Assembly (NCBI RefSeq): GCF_000410535.2
Contig: NC_021490.2
Span: 778,501 to 842,500, forward strand
Length of the DNA stretch: 64,000 nt
Reading direction: 5' to 3'
From: Treponema pallidum subsp. pallidum str. Nichols
GTDB taxonomy: Bacteria > Spirochaetota > Spirochaetia > Treponematales > Treponemataceae
Made by a program: the position numbers and the translations under genes. Below the pieces are notes generated by a model that was given only the letters and a program-made list of their open reading frames with translations, did no database searches and was not told where the DNA came from. This document shows, piece by piece, positions 1-9,800 of the stretch (positions within the stretch are counted from its first letter, which is position 1; each line of letters opens with the position of its first letter).

Positions 1-1755
1 CGCGCCTACGAGAGCTCTTCACTGGAGTTCGCTGCCGGGAACGTGTCTGCACCGCACGATTCACACCGGGACGTGTCTTCTTCCCCCAACACCGGACACG
101 ACGGCGCAGCCTTTGTACTTTGCAAAAAAGAGGGCGTTTTTTTAAAAATCACCGCTCCCCTCGGTAAAGGGCGCAAGGTTTCACTCGCCAGCGTCCAGGA
201 AAAGTTCCGCGCGCGCGGCCTTGCCCTGCCTCCCGCTGACACTCTCAAGGTGCTGATAAAAAACGCTACGAACAGCTACGTGCACGTTTCTTCATTCGAA
301 CGTATCCCTGCACATGATGCAATGCTTTCTGTGGAGATCCGAGAAAACGACATGAAGGCCTTTGTAACTGCCACCCCCCCTGGACGGAACGGCGCTGACA
401 TATGCGCGGACACCATCTTGTCTTTCTTGCGCTCCAATCGGGTTGTGTACGGCATCGACATGGAACGCGTCAATTCGTTCCAAGACTGTCCGGTTTACCA
501 TGAACCCTACCTCGTTGCACGGGGCACCCCTCCAAAGGACGGTGAAAATGCGAGGATTTCTTATCACTTCGAAACTGACCGCACCCGTGTGCACTTGCAA
601 GAGCTCAAGACGGGGAAGATTAACTTTAAGGAGTTAAACCTCATTCATAACGTGGTCAAAGGACAGCCGCTTGCGCAGAAGCTGCCTGCACAGCGGGGTA
701 CTCCTGGCAAAACCGTCACGGGCACGTATCTTCCGGCACAGTCGGGAAAGGATGTGTCCATTCCTCTGGGAAGAAACACAGCGCTTGCGCGTGACGGCCT
801 TACGGTCATTGCAGAAACTGACGGACAAGCCCTGCTTTCCCGAAGGGGCATCAACGTAGAACCCATCTATGTGGTAGAAGGAAACGTCTCTGTAAAAACA
901 GGGAACATTATGTTCCTTGGTACCGTGTTGGTACACGGAAACGTTGAGGATAACTACGAGATTAAGGCCTCAGGCAACATCGAAGTGCGCGGAACGGTGG
1001 GAAAGGCCTTGCTTGATGCAGAAGGGGACATTCTAGTCGGACAAGGTATTGTGGGAAAGGAGGAAGGATGCGTTCGTGCAGGCAAATCTCTGTGGGCTAA
1101 ATTCATCCAGAATTGCGCCTCAGTTGAAGCAGGAGATCTTGTCATTGTTTCTGACGGAATTATGAACTCGCACGTCATTGCTAACCGGAAAATCATTTGT
1201 CGTGGGCGGCGTGCCGACATCATCGGAAGTAACGTTGCAGCGGCAGAGGCTGTCTACGCGCGCAACCTAGGCAGCCAATCAGGCGGCAACGACACGCAAA
1301 TCAGCGTCGGCTTTGATCCGCACCGTGTACGTCGCCTCAGCATGTTGCAGGAAGAGTTGCACGCACATGAACGAAAACTCTCCGATCTGTCTTTGAACCT
1401 CCAATCCCTCGAGAATTTAAAGAGAGCGCGTAAGGAACTTCCCCCAGATAAGGAGGCGCTTGAGACTAGTCTGCATGAGGAAAAGATCTCACTCGAGCAG
1501 CTAGTGCAGCAGTCGCGCGCGGAGCTCGAAGAGATTCAGGCATCCTTGGATGCTTCTCCAATCGAGGGGAAAATCTCTGCCTCAGGACAGGTGTATTCTG
1601 GTGTAAAAGTCACCATTCGAGACGTGAGCGAAGAGGTGCGCGCGGACAGCACGGCCATAAGTTTTTATTTACGCAATGGCCTCATTCGCTATGGCCAATA
1701 CACGGGCGAACAGGATGAAGATTATAAAAGAGCCCCTTCAGGTTATGCGTACTAA
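1..1755 (+). CDS. FapA/DUF342 polymer-like protein, 5' end outside window
   Basis: The reading frame is open to base 1, so the true start may lie upstream; a GTG at 43 is the first internal candidate. About 584 residues are visible. The middle (roughly residues 260-430) is rich in short V-x-G-N/D-I/V repeats such as VEGNVSV, ASGNIEV and AEGDILV, the pattern of the right-handed beta-helix of the FapA/DUF342 family. It is followed by a charged coiled coil (about 450-530) and a short beta-rich C-terminus. Family members are cytoplasmic and some affect flagellar assembly or polar localisation. The position beside a motility cluster fits, but the molecular role here is unknown. Family assignment is confident; function is inferred. 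Confidence 0.85.
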   Translation, partial: RAYESSSLEFAAGNVSAPHDSHRDVSSSPNTGHDGAAFVLCKKEGVFLKITAPLGKGRKVSLASVQEKFRARGLALPPADTLKVLIKNATNSYVHVSSFERIPAHDAMLSVEIRENDMKAFVTATPPGRNGADICADTILSFLRSNRVVYGIDMERVNSFQDCPVYHEPYLVARGTPPKDGENARISYHFETDRTRVHLQELKTGKINFKELNLIHNVVKGQPLAQKLPAQRGTPGKTVTGTYLPAQSGKDVSIPLGRNTALARDGLTVIAETDGQALLSRRGINVEPIYVVEGNVSVKTGNIMFLGTVLVHGNVEDNYEIKASGNIEVRGTVGKALLDAEGDILVGQGIVGKEEGCVRAGKSLWAKFIQNCASVEAGDLVIVSDGIMNSHVIANRKIICRGRRADIIGSNVAAAEAVYARNLGSQSGGNDTQISVGFDPHRVRRLSMLQEELHAHERKLSDLSLNLQSLENLKRARKELPPDKEALETSLHEEKISLEQLVQQSRAELEEIQASLDASPIEGKISASGQVYSGVKVTIRDVSEEVRADSTAISFYLRNGLIRYGQYTGEQDEDYKRAPSGYAY

Positions 1756-1791
1756 GTTTTCCTTATACGCAGCGAAAATGAGGAATACGCT

Positions 1792-2364
1792 ATGCTGGTG
1801 ATGTCGATTACGTTCTCTTTCGTGGCCGTTGCTCTGCTTGTGTACTTCTACGTGAAGGTGCGTACGAGTTTTTCTCCTGACGCCTATGCGAAAACGATGC
1901 AACAGGAAGTGATAAAGATGATTCGAGATATACGGTATGAAGCGGACATTGCCGTGCAAATGCTCGAGAAGAAGATAGGAGAGTGTAACCAGGTCGTCCG
2001 CACGATCGACAGAAAACTCACTCTTCTTAACGAGGAAATACTTAAGGAGCACACGGCTCGCACCCTGTTCAGGGCATCGGGTGCGGGGCAGGAGACTCGG
2101 GAGGAGGTTTGCGCGCGACCTGAGCACCGGAGCGCTCCTTCACGCGCAGGATCGAGTGCAGCGAAACCCACCCCTACCAAGCGTGGCACCATTGAGGTTT
2201 ATAACGAGAAAATCATTCGGGACAACGGGCTGAGAGCTGAGTCCCCTTTGCTTAAAGACGCCATCATCGCCCTATCTGAGAAGGGACTTGCCCCTGAGTT
2301 CATTGCGGAAAAGACCGGCAAGCCACTGGGGGAGGTCCAACTTCTCATCAATCTTAGTCGGTAG
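1792..2364 (+). CDS. Small membrane-anchored coiled-coil protein of the motility region
   Basis: 190 residues, unrecognised by name. It begins with one hydrophobic segment (about residues 3-20), continues with a charged helical stretch with coiled-coil character (about 35-90), a basic/proline linker, and a helical C-terminal tail (about 145-190) containing LSEKGLAPEFIAEKTGKPLG, which looks like a small helix-turn-helix. Such proteins occur in spirochaete flagellar operons next to the DUF342 gene. It starts 36 bases after that gene with a GAGGA-type ribosome site, so the two are probably co-transcribed. A DNA-binding or scaffolding role is possible but not shown. It converges on flhG with only 14 bases between the stops. 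Confidence 0.7.
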   Translation: MLVMSITFSFVAVALLVYFYVKVRTSFSPDAYAKTMQQEVIKMIRDIRYEADIAVQMLEKKIGECNQVVRTIDRKLTLLNEEILKEHTARTLFRASGAGQETREEVCARPEHRSAPSRAGSSAAKPTPTKRGTIEVYNEKIIRDNGLRAESPLLKDAIIALSEKGLAPEFIAEKTGKPLGEVQLLINLSR

Positions 2365-2378
2365 GGAAAGGGGGAGCC

Positions 2379-3293
2379 TTATTCCCATTCCCTTCCAAAT
2401 ATCCTGCGAATAAAACCTGAAAGCCCGCCTGTCTCGGCGATCTCTGTTTTTTCCAGCTTTGCCACGATATGGCGCAAGCACACGGAGGCCTTCCCCCGAG
2501 GCTCGTGGATTAAAAAAGGGACCTGTCTGAGAACGCTCGCACCTACCGAGGTGTCGTCATAAATGAAGCCCAGATAATCTAACTTCAGATTTAAAAACTG
2601 AGCTGCAATTTGTATCATGCGTTCAGAGATCCTTCTTCCTTCTGCGGCAGAATTCACTCTATTTACTATCATCTTCAAGTTCATATCCCGATTATCAACC
2701 TCAGTTGCAATGATCTTTATCATTCCATACGCATCGGTGATTGCCGTAGGTTCGGCAGTGGTCACAACAATGACATCATCGGCAGATGCAACAAAGCTTA
2801 CGACATTCTTCGAAACACCAGCGCTTGTATCGATAATAATGATATCCGTCTCCGATAAAGAATATAACTCTTGGATAAAAGCTGCACGCTCTTCTTCGTT
2901 TAAATTTGCAATCTTGGAAAACCCTGATGCACCAGCGATGAGCTTGATACCAAAATTAGTATCGATGATGATATCAGACATTTTCTTCTGCTTTTTGATC
3001 ACATGGTACAAATTATACTGGGGAACAACGTTCATTATCACGTTCACATTTGCAAGTCCAAGATCTGCATCTATGAGTACCACCTTTTTCCCCATGTACC
3101 CGTAAGCAATTGCCATATTCGTTGCAATATTCGTCTTTCCCACCCCGCCTTTTCCACTGGTTACCACGACAACACGCGTTCTATGCTGATGACGTTCAAC
3201 ACGCTCCCGCGCATTTTTTTCCTGCATCAAATCCCTCAGCTCTTCTGCCTGGTCTGCTATGCGCTTATCTCTCTTTGCTACCGTAATCACCAT
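2379..3293 (-). CDS. flhG: FlhG (YlxH/MinD-family) flagellar number ATPase
   Basis: 304 residues from the ATG at 3293, chosen because GAGGAG lies about 12 bases upstream; a TTG at 3317 is the alternative. The deviant Walker A GKGGVGKT follows a short N-terminal region, then the switch region with DADLGLAN and the hydrophobic DTSAGVS strand. The N-terminus contains DQAEELR, matching the DQAxxLR element by which FlhG stimulates the GTPase of FlhF in other bacteria. It overlaps the end of flhF by 29 bases, so the two are translationally linked. In periplasmic-flagellate spirochaetes the FlhF/FlhG pair is expected to set flagellar number and polar position. It is the last gene of the long minus-strand motility operon. 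Confidence 0.95.
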   Translation of the reverse strand: MVITVAKRDKRIADQAEELRDLMQEKNARERVERHQHRTRVVVVTSGKGGVGKTNIATNMAIAYGYMGKKVVLIDADLGLANVNVIMNVVPQYNLYHVIKKQKKMSDIIIDTNFGIKLIAGASGFSKIANLNEEERAAFIQELYSLSETDIIIIDTSAGVSKNVVSFVASADDVIVVTTAEPTAITDAYGMIKIIATEVDNRDMNLKMIVNRVNSAAEGRRISERMIQIAAQFLNLKLDYLGFIYDDTSVGASVLRQVPFLIHEPRGKASVCLRHIVAKLEKTEIAETGGLSGFIRRIFGREWE

Positions 3294-4578
3294 AGTCGTT
3301 GCCCATCTCCTCAGCAAGAAGTTTAAAACCTTTTAATTTAGAAAGTAGTAAATTTACTGACGCCTTTTCTAAATTGCTTGGAACCGTTTGTCCTGTCGTA
3401 ATATAGGTGATAGGAGTCCTTGCCTCACTCAACGCACTAATGAGGTTTCCAATACTTGTTGTTTCATCAAGTTTGGTTACTATCAGCGCACGATACTCAA
3501 AAAGCGCATATTGCTTAAACACCTCGCGCAAGTCGTTCGCCTTCGATCCAGCGTCAATGGTAAGGTACACTTCCAGTTCAAAATTTTTTACCGCACGAAA
3601 GTATTCCACCATCCGCTCTATATTCTGTCCATCAACCGGACTCCTCCCTTCCGTGTCCACAAAGACCACATCGGTCTCCTGCTGATACAGTGTCATGTAC
3701 GTCAAAAACTCAACCGGTGCTTGCACTACACACAGATCGAGTCCCATAAGCTCGCAATAACGTTCCATTTGAAACGCTGCACCAATACGAAAATTGTCCG
3801 TTGTAATGATTTTTACTCGTGGCTGAATACCAGTTCGCTTCGGTTCTGTAACAAAATAGAACGCGGCAAGCTTTGCGAGGGTAGTGGTTTTTCCCACACC
3901 AGTCGGTCCTACTAATACAATGTTTCTTGTTCCGGTACAAATAGGGGGAACTTGAATGTGGACTGATTCTATAATCCATCGCAGGACTGTTGATTCAACT
4001 TTTTCGAAAGACTCTAAATCATGATAACTGAGTTCGTCCTTTAGACGAGCAATACTTTTTCTTATAAATGAAAAACTAAAATCATTTTCCTCTAAAAGAA
4101 GTTCGATTCTTTGAATCGACTGCAACTCCTGTGCTATCACCACCGGCGCACTATTCGTGATCTTCTGGATCATACCCTCTAGCGTTTGAGTGAGCGCATG
4201 CACCGCTTCAGGGGAAGTTGGCACTTTTTCAGTTTTCTTCTCTTTTGCCGCTGAAATTAAGGGCTCTACCTGCTGTGCTATCTTCGCATTAATACGCTGC
4301 GCAGATTCAAGTATCTTTATTTTTTCTGCTTCAGTATCCTCTACCCGAGCAGCGGACACACGCGTACGCGATTGCACTGAGGGTATCTCGTGTACTGATG
4401 ATTGCGATCCACTATTGACAGAAAAAAAAATCTCTACCGAGACTCGTTCTATGAGACCAAAAAAGAAACTCCTATTATTCCTCTGCGTGCGCAGGATATT
4501 AACTCGATCTCCATACTTTTTCCGAATTTTCTCTATCGCTTTTTCCTTCGTTGGGGCAACTTCTACTAATAACTCCAC
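3265..4578 (-). CDS. flhF: FlhF, SRP-type GTPase for flagellar placement
   Basis: 437 residues starting at GTG with GGAGGG upstream. The N-terminal B domain is poorly conserved. The NG domain shows G1 GPTGVGKTTTLAKLAA, the TTDNFRIGAAFQM region and G4 TKLDET. The G3 element reads DTEGRS rather than the more usual DTAGRS. FlhF targets the first flagellar components to the pole and is regulated by FlhG, encoded next. It lies 34 bases after flhA. A run of nine A (4422-4430 on the plus strand, T9 in the coding strand) sits in the N-terminal region and could cause slippage. Confidence 0.96.
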   Translation of the reverse strand: MELLVEVAPTKEKAIEKIRKKYGDRVNILRTQRNNRSFFFGLIERVSVEIFFSVNSGSQSSVHEIPSVQSRTRVSAARVEDTEAEKIKILESAQRINAKIAQQVEPLISAAKEKKTEKVPTSPEAVHALTQTLEGMIQKITNSAPVVIAQELQSIQRIELLLEENDFSFSFIRKSIARLKDELSYHDLESFEKVESTVLRWIIESVHIQVPPICTGTRNIVLVGPTGVGKTTTLAKLAAFYFVTEPKRTGIQPRVKIITTDNFRIGAAFQMERYCELMGLDLCVVQAPVEFLTYMTLYQQETDVVFVDTEGRSPVDGQNIERMVEYFRAVKNFELEVYLTIDAGSKANDLREVFKQYALFEYRALIVTKLDETTSIGNLISALSEARTPITYITTGQTVPSNLEKASVNLLLSKLKGFKLLAEEMGNDYGDYGSKER

Positions 4579-4612
4579 CTATCAAACCCTCCACCCATCT
4601 TGTGCCCGAAGA

Positions 4613-6736
4613 CTACTGCTTTCTCACAAAAGCATCCACATCACTCTCTTCTATCCTTACTACTCCCACTGTTTCAATACGCATATCGGTAGAAACTTCT
4701 TTATAGGACATAACTGCGATTTCAATACGATCTGAAAAAAACAAATTCCACATTGCGCTACGAATCGTATCCGTCGTTAGCAACACGGGAATATACCCCT
4801 CCTGTCGTGTGGGAACAAAAACGGTGCGGACCGCTTGCAGAACTTGTCTTTGTTCATCGAGAGAGAGCGTCAATATTGATAACGAATCCACGGTTAACGC
4901 TATCTTTTCTGAAAGGAACGTTTCCAACGAGGAGTCCAATCTCATAACATGGAGAACGTTCTGTTCATCTGCATATTGCAGACAAATCTGCCTTCCCAAT
5001 CGCTGACGAACTTTTTCAATAAGAATAGGAACGGGCACAGTGTCGCTCGTAGAAGCAAAATCTGCAAGTGTCTCAAATATCGCAACTGTATTTCTAATAG
5101 ACACTTGTTCACGTAACAACCCTTGTAACACCTTTTGGATCTTTCCGAGTGGACACTTTTGCGTTACATCATCTACCACCGCCGGGTATTCCTTGCGTAG
5201 TGCATCGATGATCATTTGCACGTTTTGCCGACCTAAAATATCCGCTGCATTGGTACGGATTACCTGAGTCAGGTGCGTGGCGATGATTGCAGATGGAGCA
5301 ACTACAGTGTAACCGACACGCTCAGCACGATCGCGATTTTCTTCAGAAATCCACACAGCAGGGAGTCCAAATGTAGGATCAATTGTTCGCTCCCCTGGAA
5401 CCTCCTCTGTAACTTGACCAGACTTTATGGCGAGAAACCATCCCAAGCGCAGCTTTCCCCGCGCAACTTCTAATCCTTGGATTTTGAAACAATAACTGCT
5501 CGGATCTAAACGCATATTGTCAATAATTCGAATTTTAGGAGCAACCAATCCGAGATCCAACGCGGCATCTTTTCTAATAACTGTAATTCTACTTAGGAGC
5601 TCTGCACCCTTTTCTTTATCAACAAGAGGAATTAATCCATACCCAAGTTCTAGCGAAAGTGGATCAAGCGGCACAATAGGACCCATTTCAGAAGTACTAT
5701 CTTGAGTCTGTTGCATACCCTTTTTATCTGAACTTTTTTGCATCTCATGTTCTTGAACGTGTACCCGTTCCCTTTTCCTTAGCTGCAGTCCCACAAAGGC
5801 AAAACACACGGCCATAAAAAATAAAATACTGTGGGGAAAACCCGGCAATACCGCCATAACGATCAATGCACCTGAGCCAATAAAATAAACAAGTGCACTT
5901 TTTGAAAATTGTTCCTGTACGTTTTGACCAAATGACCCTTGATCGCTTGATCGAGTGACAATAAAACCTGTTGCAACAGACAACAACAAAGAAGGAAGCT
6001 GTGCAAGCAACCCATCTCCTATCGTTAAATTTGTATAGGTCTGCAATGCTGCCTGAAAACCCTCCCTACGAAATATGACACCCACTATCAGGCCTGCAAT
6101 CACATTTACAATGGTAATAAAAATACCAATTTTGACATTGCCCGATACGAACTTACTCGCTCCATCCATTGCTCCAAAAAAATCTGCTTCACGCTGAATT
6201 TGCCTCTTACGCTCTCGCGCTTCTTCTTCGGTGATAACACCTGCATTATATTCAGCATCAATAGACATGCTTTTGGTTGCATTGAAGTCTAAGGTAAAAC
6301 GCGCAGCAACTTCTGCAATACGCGTCGCACCCTTAGTAATAACAAAAGCTTGCACTGCAATTAAAATGATGAATACCGTAAAACCAATTACTAGACCTTG
6401 CGTCCCGGATCCTCCCACCACAAAAGAACTAAACGCACGGATCATATACCCGCTAAACCGATCTCCTAACGTTAAAATCAACCGGGTGGAAGACACGTTC
6501 AGTCCAAGTCCAAAAACGGTTGAGGTCAACAAGAGCGAGGGAAATACAGAAAAATCTGTTGGTTTTTCAACAAATAACACCATAAGTAATATCAAAAGGT
6601 TAAAGATAAGATTAAAGGCCATCAACGCATCGAGAATTTGCGTGGGCAGAGGAACAACAATAGAAAAGACAACCACCAACACTGAAATCGCAACAAAAGC
6701 GTCAGTAGTGAAAAAGGCACTCTTACCGTGCGCCAT
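4613..6736 (-). CDS. flhA: FlhA, export-gate protein of the flagellar type III system
   Basis: 707 residues, the usual family length. The N-terminal half carries eight predicted membrane helices beginning about residue 12, with the conserved cytoplasmic loop around residues 140-200 (FNATKSMSIDAEYNAG and EEEARERKRQIQREADFFG). The C-terminal half is the soluble cytoplasmic domain that docks chaperone-substrate complexes. FlhA forms the nonameric ring above the FliPQR-FlhB gate and couples ion flow to export. The ATG at 6736 lies 8 bases after the flhB stop. Typical in every visible respect. Confidence 0.98.
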   Translation of the reverse strand: MAHGKSAFFTTDAFVAISVLVVVFSIVVPLPTQILDALMAFNLIFNLLILLMVLFVEKPTDFSVFPSLLLTSTVFGLGLNVSSTRLILTLGDRFSGYMIRAFSSFVVGGSGTQGLVIGFTVFIILIAVQAFVITKGATRIAEVAARFTLDFNATKSMSIDAEYNAGVITEEEARERKRQIQREADFFGAMDGASKFVSGNVKIGIFITIVNVIAGLIVGVIFRREGFQAALQTYTNLTIGDGLLAQLPSLLLSVATGFIVTRSSDQGSFGQNVQEQFSKSALVYFIGSGALIVMAVLPGFPHSILFFMAVCFAFVGLQLRKRERVHVQEHEMQKSSDKKGMQQTQDSTSEMGPIVPLDPLSLELGYGLIPLVDKEKGAELLSRITVIRKDAALDLGLVAPKIRIIDNMRLDPSSYCFKIQGLEVARGKLRLGWFLAIKSGQVTEEVPGERTIDPTFGLPAVWISEENRDRAERVGYTVVAPSAIIATHLTQVIRTNAADILGRQNVQMIIDALRKEYPAVVDDVTQKCPLGKIQKVLQGLLREQVSIRNTVAIFETLADFASTSDTVPVPILIEKVRQRLGRQICLQYADEQNVLHVMRLDSSLETFLSEKIALTVDSLSILTLSLDEQRQVLQAVRTVFVPTRQEGYIPVLLTTDTIRSAMWNLFFSDRIEIAVMSYKEVSTDMRIETVGVVRIEESDVDAFVRKQ

Positions 6737-6744
6737 AGTATGGG

Positions 6745-7875
6745 TTACCTCTTACGCTGTGCATGTGTTTTAAATTTATCCAGCTTGGTAAAAATCAGCA
6801 CTAAAGCATTAAAATATTCGTAGGGAACTTCTCTCCCGATAGCAACCTGCGTGTACAACGCACGTGCAAGCGGTTTGTTTTCTTCTATCAAGATACCTGC
6901 CTCTTTTGCCAACCGTTTGATTCGGTATGCAGTCCCATCAGATCCTTTCGCAACCACAGTCGGCGCAGTCATGTATGCAGGCTCATATTGCACCGCAACT
7001 GCAAAATGAGTCGGATTAGTGATCACAACATCAGCGTCAGTGGTATTCCGAGCAGACTCTCTAACAAGAGATTGCATCTGCTTTCTAACATAACTTCTCA
7101 CGAGCGGGTCCCCTTCCTGCTCTTTTAACTCCTCTTTCACTTCCTGCCGAGACATTTTTAACGAATCGATGAATTGCCTTCTTTGGAAGAAATAATCGGG
7201 AAGCGAGAACACCACTAACAGCAAACTTACTTCGAGGAGAACTTTACCCGCAAGGGATGTAATGTAGAAAATACTCTGGGTAAGACTCACACCCAATAAA
7301 GAAACAAACATAAAAAGATCATTACGTATAGTAAAATACGATACAAAAAATATCGCTGTAATCTTTATGAGAGATTTAAGTAAATTGAAAAGCCCTTCTG
7401 TTGAAAAAAATGAGCGTTTGAAAAAACGAATTACATCTGGAGATATTTTCTTAAACTGCGGTCGAATCGACTTTACCGAAAATAAAACGGTCTTGTTTTG
7501 TACAATGTTTGCCGCAACGCCAGAGACCAGCGCAACAAAGGATATCGGAAGTGCAAGTTTCATAAAATACCGCACAAATACAAAAAACCATCCAGTATTC
7601 TGGATGGACGCGGTAGTAGCACGCGTAAAGAAAAACCTGAGTACACCGATGCACTCTCTCAATATAAATGGTGCAAGCAAGAACAAGGAAGTTGATGTGA
7701 AGAGCATCACAAACGCTCCATTTAGATCCTGGCTTTTCGGAACACGTCCTTCTTCTCGTGCTTTACGGAGTTTTGTTTCGGTAGGATCCTCTGACCTCCC
7801 TTCATCCTCAGCGGCAAACCACTGCAAATCAATAATAAAAAGAGGAAGCGGAAATGTTCCTTCTTGTTCTATCAT
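6745..7875 (-). CDS. flhB: FlhB, export switch protein
   Basis: 376 residues. The N-terminal [15 protein letters not shown] segment is followed by four membrane helices and a cytoplasmic domain with the autocleavage motif NPTH (about residues 287-290). Cleavage between Asn and Pro allows the switch from rod/hook to filament export, working with the FliK ruler encoded upstream in the same operon. The start overlaps the fliR stop by 4 bases (ATGA), indicating coupling. No unusual residues seen. Confidence 0.98.
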
Positions 7876-8669
7876 AGGGCTTTTCCAAGCTTTACCAAGA
7901 GCTGCTCAAACATTTCAAAACCGCCAAACAGTATAGAAACAAACAGGTTTATCATGTAAGGAAGAATTACGCTCAGTAAAACAAACGTAACTACGATTGT
8001 AAGCGGAAGCCCTTCAGAGAGTAGATTCATTTGTGGGGCCGCTTTTGTTAATAAACCCATTGAAACGTGGATTAACAGCAATGCTCCCATGATAGGCAGT
8101 GCGATAGTCATCGCGTGTAAAAAAAGAGCACTCAACGCTTTGGTAAAAAACAGCAGGAGCGCTTCCTGTTTCCGCAGAAAAACAAAGCAATTAACAGCCT
8201 GAAAGCTCCGCAGCACGCCTCCTAAAAACAGGATTTGAAATCCTTTTATTTGCAAAAAAACAAGCATCGCCACAAAGTTCAAAAACTGTCCCATCAAAGG
8301 ATTTTCTATTTGTGCAAAGGTATCGTACATCTCAGATGTTCCAAAACCCATCTGATACGAAAAAAACTGTCCTGCCGCACTAAAAGTCGTAAAAATTACG
8401 CTAATAAAAAAACCTGTTAAAATCCCCAGCAAACCTTCTCCGAGCAACAAAAGCACATAGTACGCACTAAACTCACGAACCTGCATGGGTGCAGGGTACG
8501 CAAGCGGTAATACGAGGAATGCAATCAGGCCTGCGAGTGCCACCCTCACTACCCGAGAAACCGAGCGCACCGACAAGAGAGGTACCGTAAACATAAGCGC
8601 AAACACGCGGACCGCCGCAAGAAAAAAAAGAGAAGCCTGAGAAAAGAGTGCATCAAAGGACCGTTCCAT
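7872..8669 (-). CDS. fliR: FliR, export-gate membrane protein
   Basis: 265 residues, highly hydrophobic with about six membrane segments, and the family signature around [15 protein letters not shown] and the preceding [11 protein letters not shown]. FliR joins five FliP and four FliQ subunits in the helical export gate. The order fliP-fliQ-fliR-flhB-flhA is the standard gate cassette. Start at the ATG 8669, 12 bases after fliQ. Confidence 0.97.
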
Positions 8670-8681
8670 CGCACATATCCA

Positions 8682-8963
8682 CTAGACAGGTCCACTCCTC
8701 ACTAACTGAGGGATAATGTCAAACAGCCTTACGGTATAATTCTGCAGCATTGTCAGCATCCACCCACCGAGGAGGGCAATCATTCCCAATATGGTCAACA
8801 TCTTAGGAACAAAGGTAAGTGTTTGTTCCTGAATAGACGTCACTGCCTGAAAGATAGCCACTATTAAGCCAACGACAAGCGCTGTGCACAGAACAGGCGC
8901 GACAAGTAACACCACCTGAAAAACACCCTCTCGTATCAAGCCTAATACCGCACCTTGCGTCAT
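8682..8963 (-). CDS. fliQ: FliQ, export-gate membrane protein
   Basis: 93 residues with two membrane helices. FQAVTSIQEQTLTFVPK in the loop is the strong FliQ signature. The ATG at 8963 is preceded by GGGAG with 6 bases spacing; a GTG one codon upstream is less likely. It forms the gate with FliP and FliR. Confidence 0.97.
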   Translation of the reverse strand: MTQGAVLGLIREGVFQVVLLVAPVLCTALVVGLIVAIFQAVTSIQEQTLTFVPKMLTILGMIALLGGWMLTMLQNYTVRLFDIIPQLVRSGPV

Positions 8964-8984
8964 CACACACTCCCGTCCTGTATG

Positions 8985-9800
8985 TTATAAAAACGAATGA
9001 AAAAGCCTATCTATCAGCAGATTCCAACCGTCCACCAGCACGAACAAAACCAATTTAAACGGCAATGAAATCTGAACCGGCGGCAGCATAATCATACCCA
9101 TAGACATCAAAATACTCGCTACAACCATATCAACAATTATGAAAGGTAAGTACAGGAAGATACCAATCTGAAAGGCTACGGTCAGCTCATGCAGGATAAA
9201 AGCAGGGATAAGGACATACGTGGGCACGTCCGCAAGTGTATCTGGCTTAGGCAGCTTTGCCATGGACATACAAAGACGCACAGAAGACGGGTCATGCGCC
9301 ATCTGACGATACATGAAGACACGCAGCGGTCTTTCTGCCTCCGTATATGCAGTCTGGATATCTACCTGGCCATCGGTAAGAGGTTTAAACGATTTGGCAT
9401 AAATCTCAGTAAAGACCGGCCACATGATAAACAGGGCGAGAAACAATGCTATGCCGTGTAAAACCTGTGTGGGCGGCACTTGCTGCAGCGACAATGCACG
9501 TTTGATAAAATCAAGGACGATAGACAAGCGCAGAAAGGCAGTCATCAAAAGCAAGATACTCGGCGCAAGGGAAATGAGCGTGAGCAACAGGAGAAGTTGC
9601 ACAGAAAAAGCCACTTCCCGATTGGTCTGGGGCTCCCGGATATCAAAATTGATGAAAGGAATGCGTGAAGCCGGCCGCTCAGCATTGATACCAGTAACGC
9701 CGCGCTCGACACCTCCGCGCGCATCCTGTGCAAAAAGCGGGAAGAAAAACAATGACACGAAAAAGAGCGCGCGGCGTACGCACGCACGAGCACGGATCAC
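8985..9800 (-). CDS. fliP: FliP, export-gate membrane protein
   Basis: 271 residues. A cleavable signal peptide (hydrophobic stretch about residues 9-24 ending in LFAQDA) is followed by the FliP core with LSIVLDFIKRALS and the C-terminal IVDMVVASILMSMGM block. The start is GTG at 9800, overlapping the fliO stop by 4 bases (GTGA), with AGGA six bases upstream. FliP nucleates assembly of the export gate, usually helped by FliO, encoded immediately before it. Confidence 0.97.
   Translation of the reverse strand: MIRARACVRRALFFVSLFFFPLFAQDARGGVERGVTGINAERPASRIPFINFDIREPQTNREVAFSVQLLLLLTLISLAPSILLLMTAFLRLSIVLDFIKRALSLQQVPPTQVLHGIALFLALFIMWPVFTEIYAKSFKPLTDGQVDIQTAYTEAERPLRVFMYRQMAHDPSSVRLCMSMAKLPKPDTLADVPTYVLIPAFILHELTVAFQIGIFLYLPFIIVDMVVASILMSMGMIMLPPVQISLPFKLVLFVLVDGWNLLIDRLFHSFL

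Noticed and set aside
1745..1774. TGCGTA/TACGCA inverted repeat at the end of the DUF342 gene
   Set aside because: Six-base stem with a 14-base loop overlapping the stop and the next ribosome site; too weak to call a terminator.
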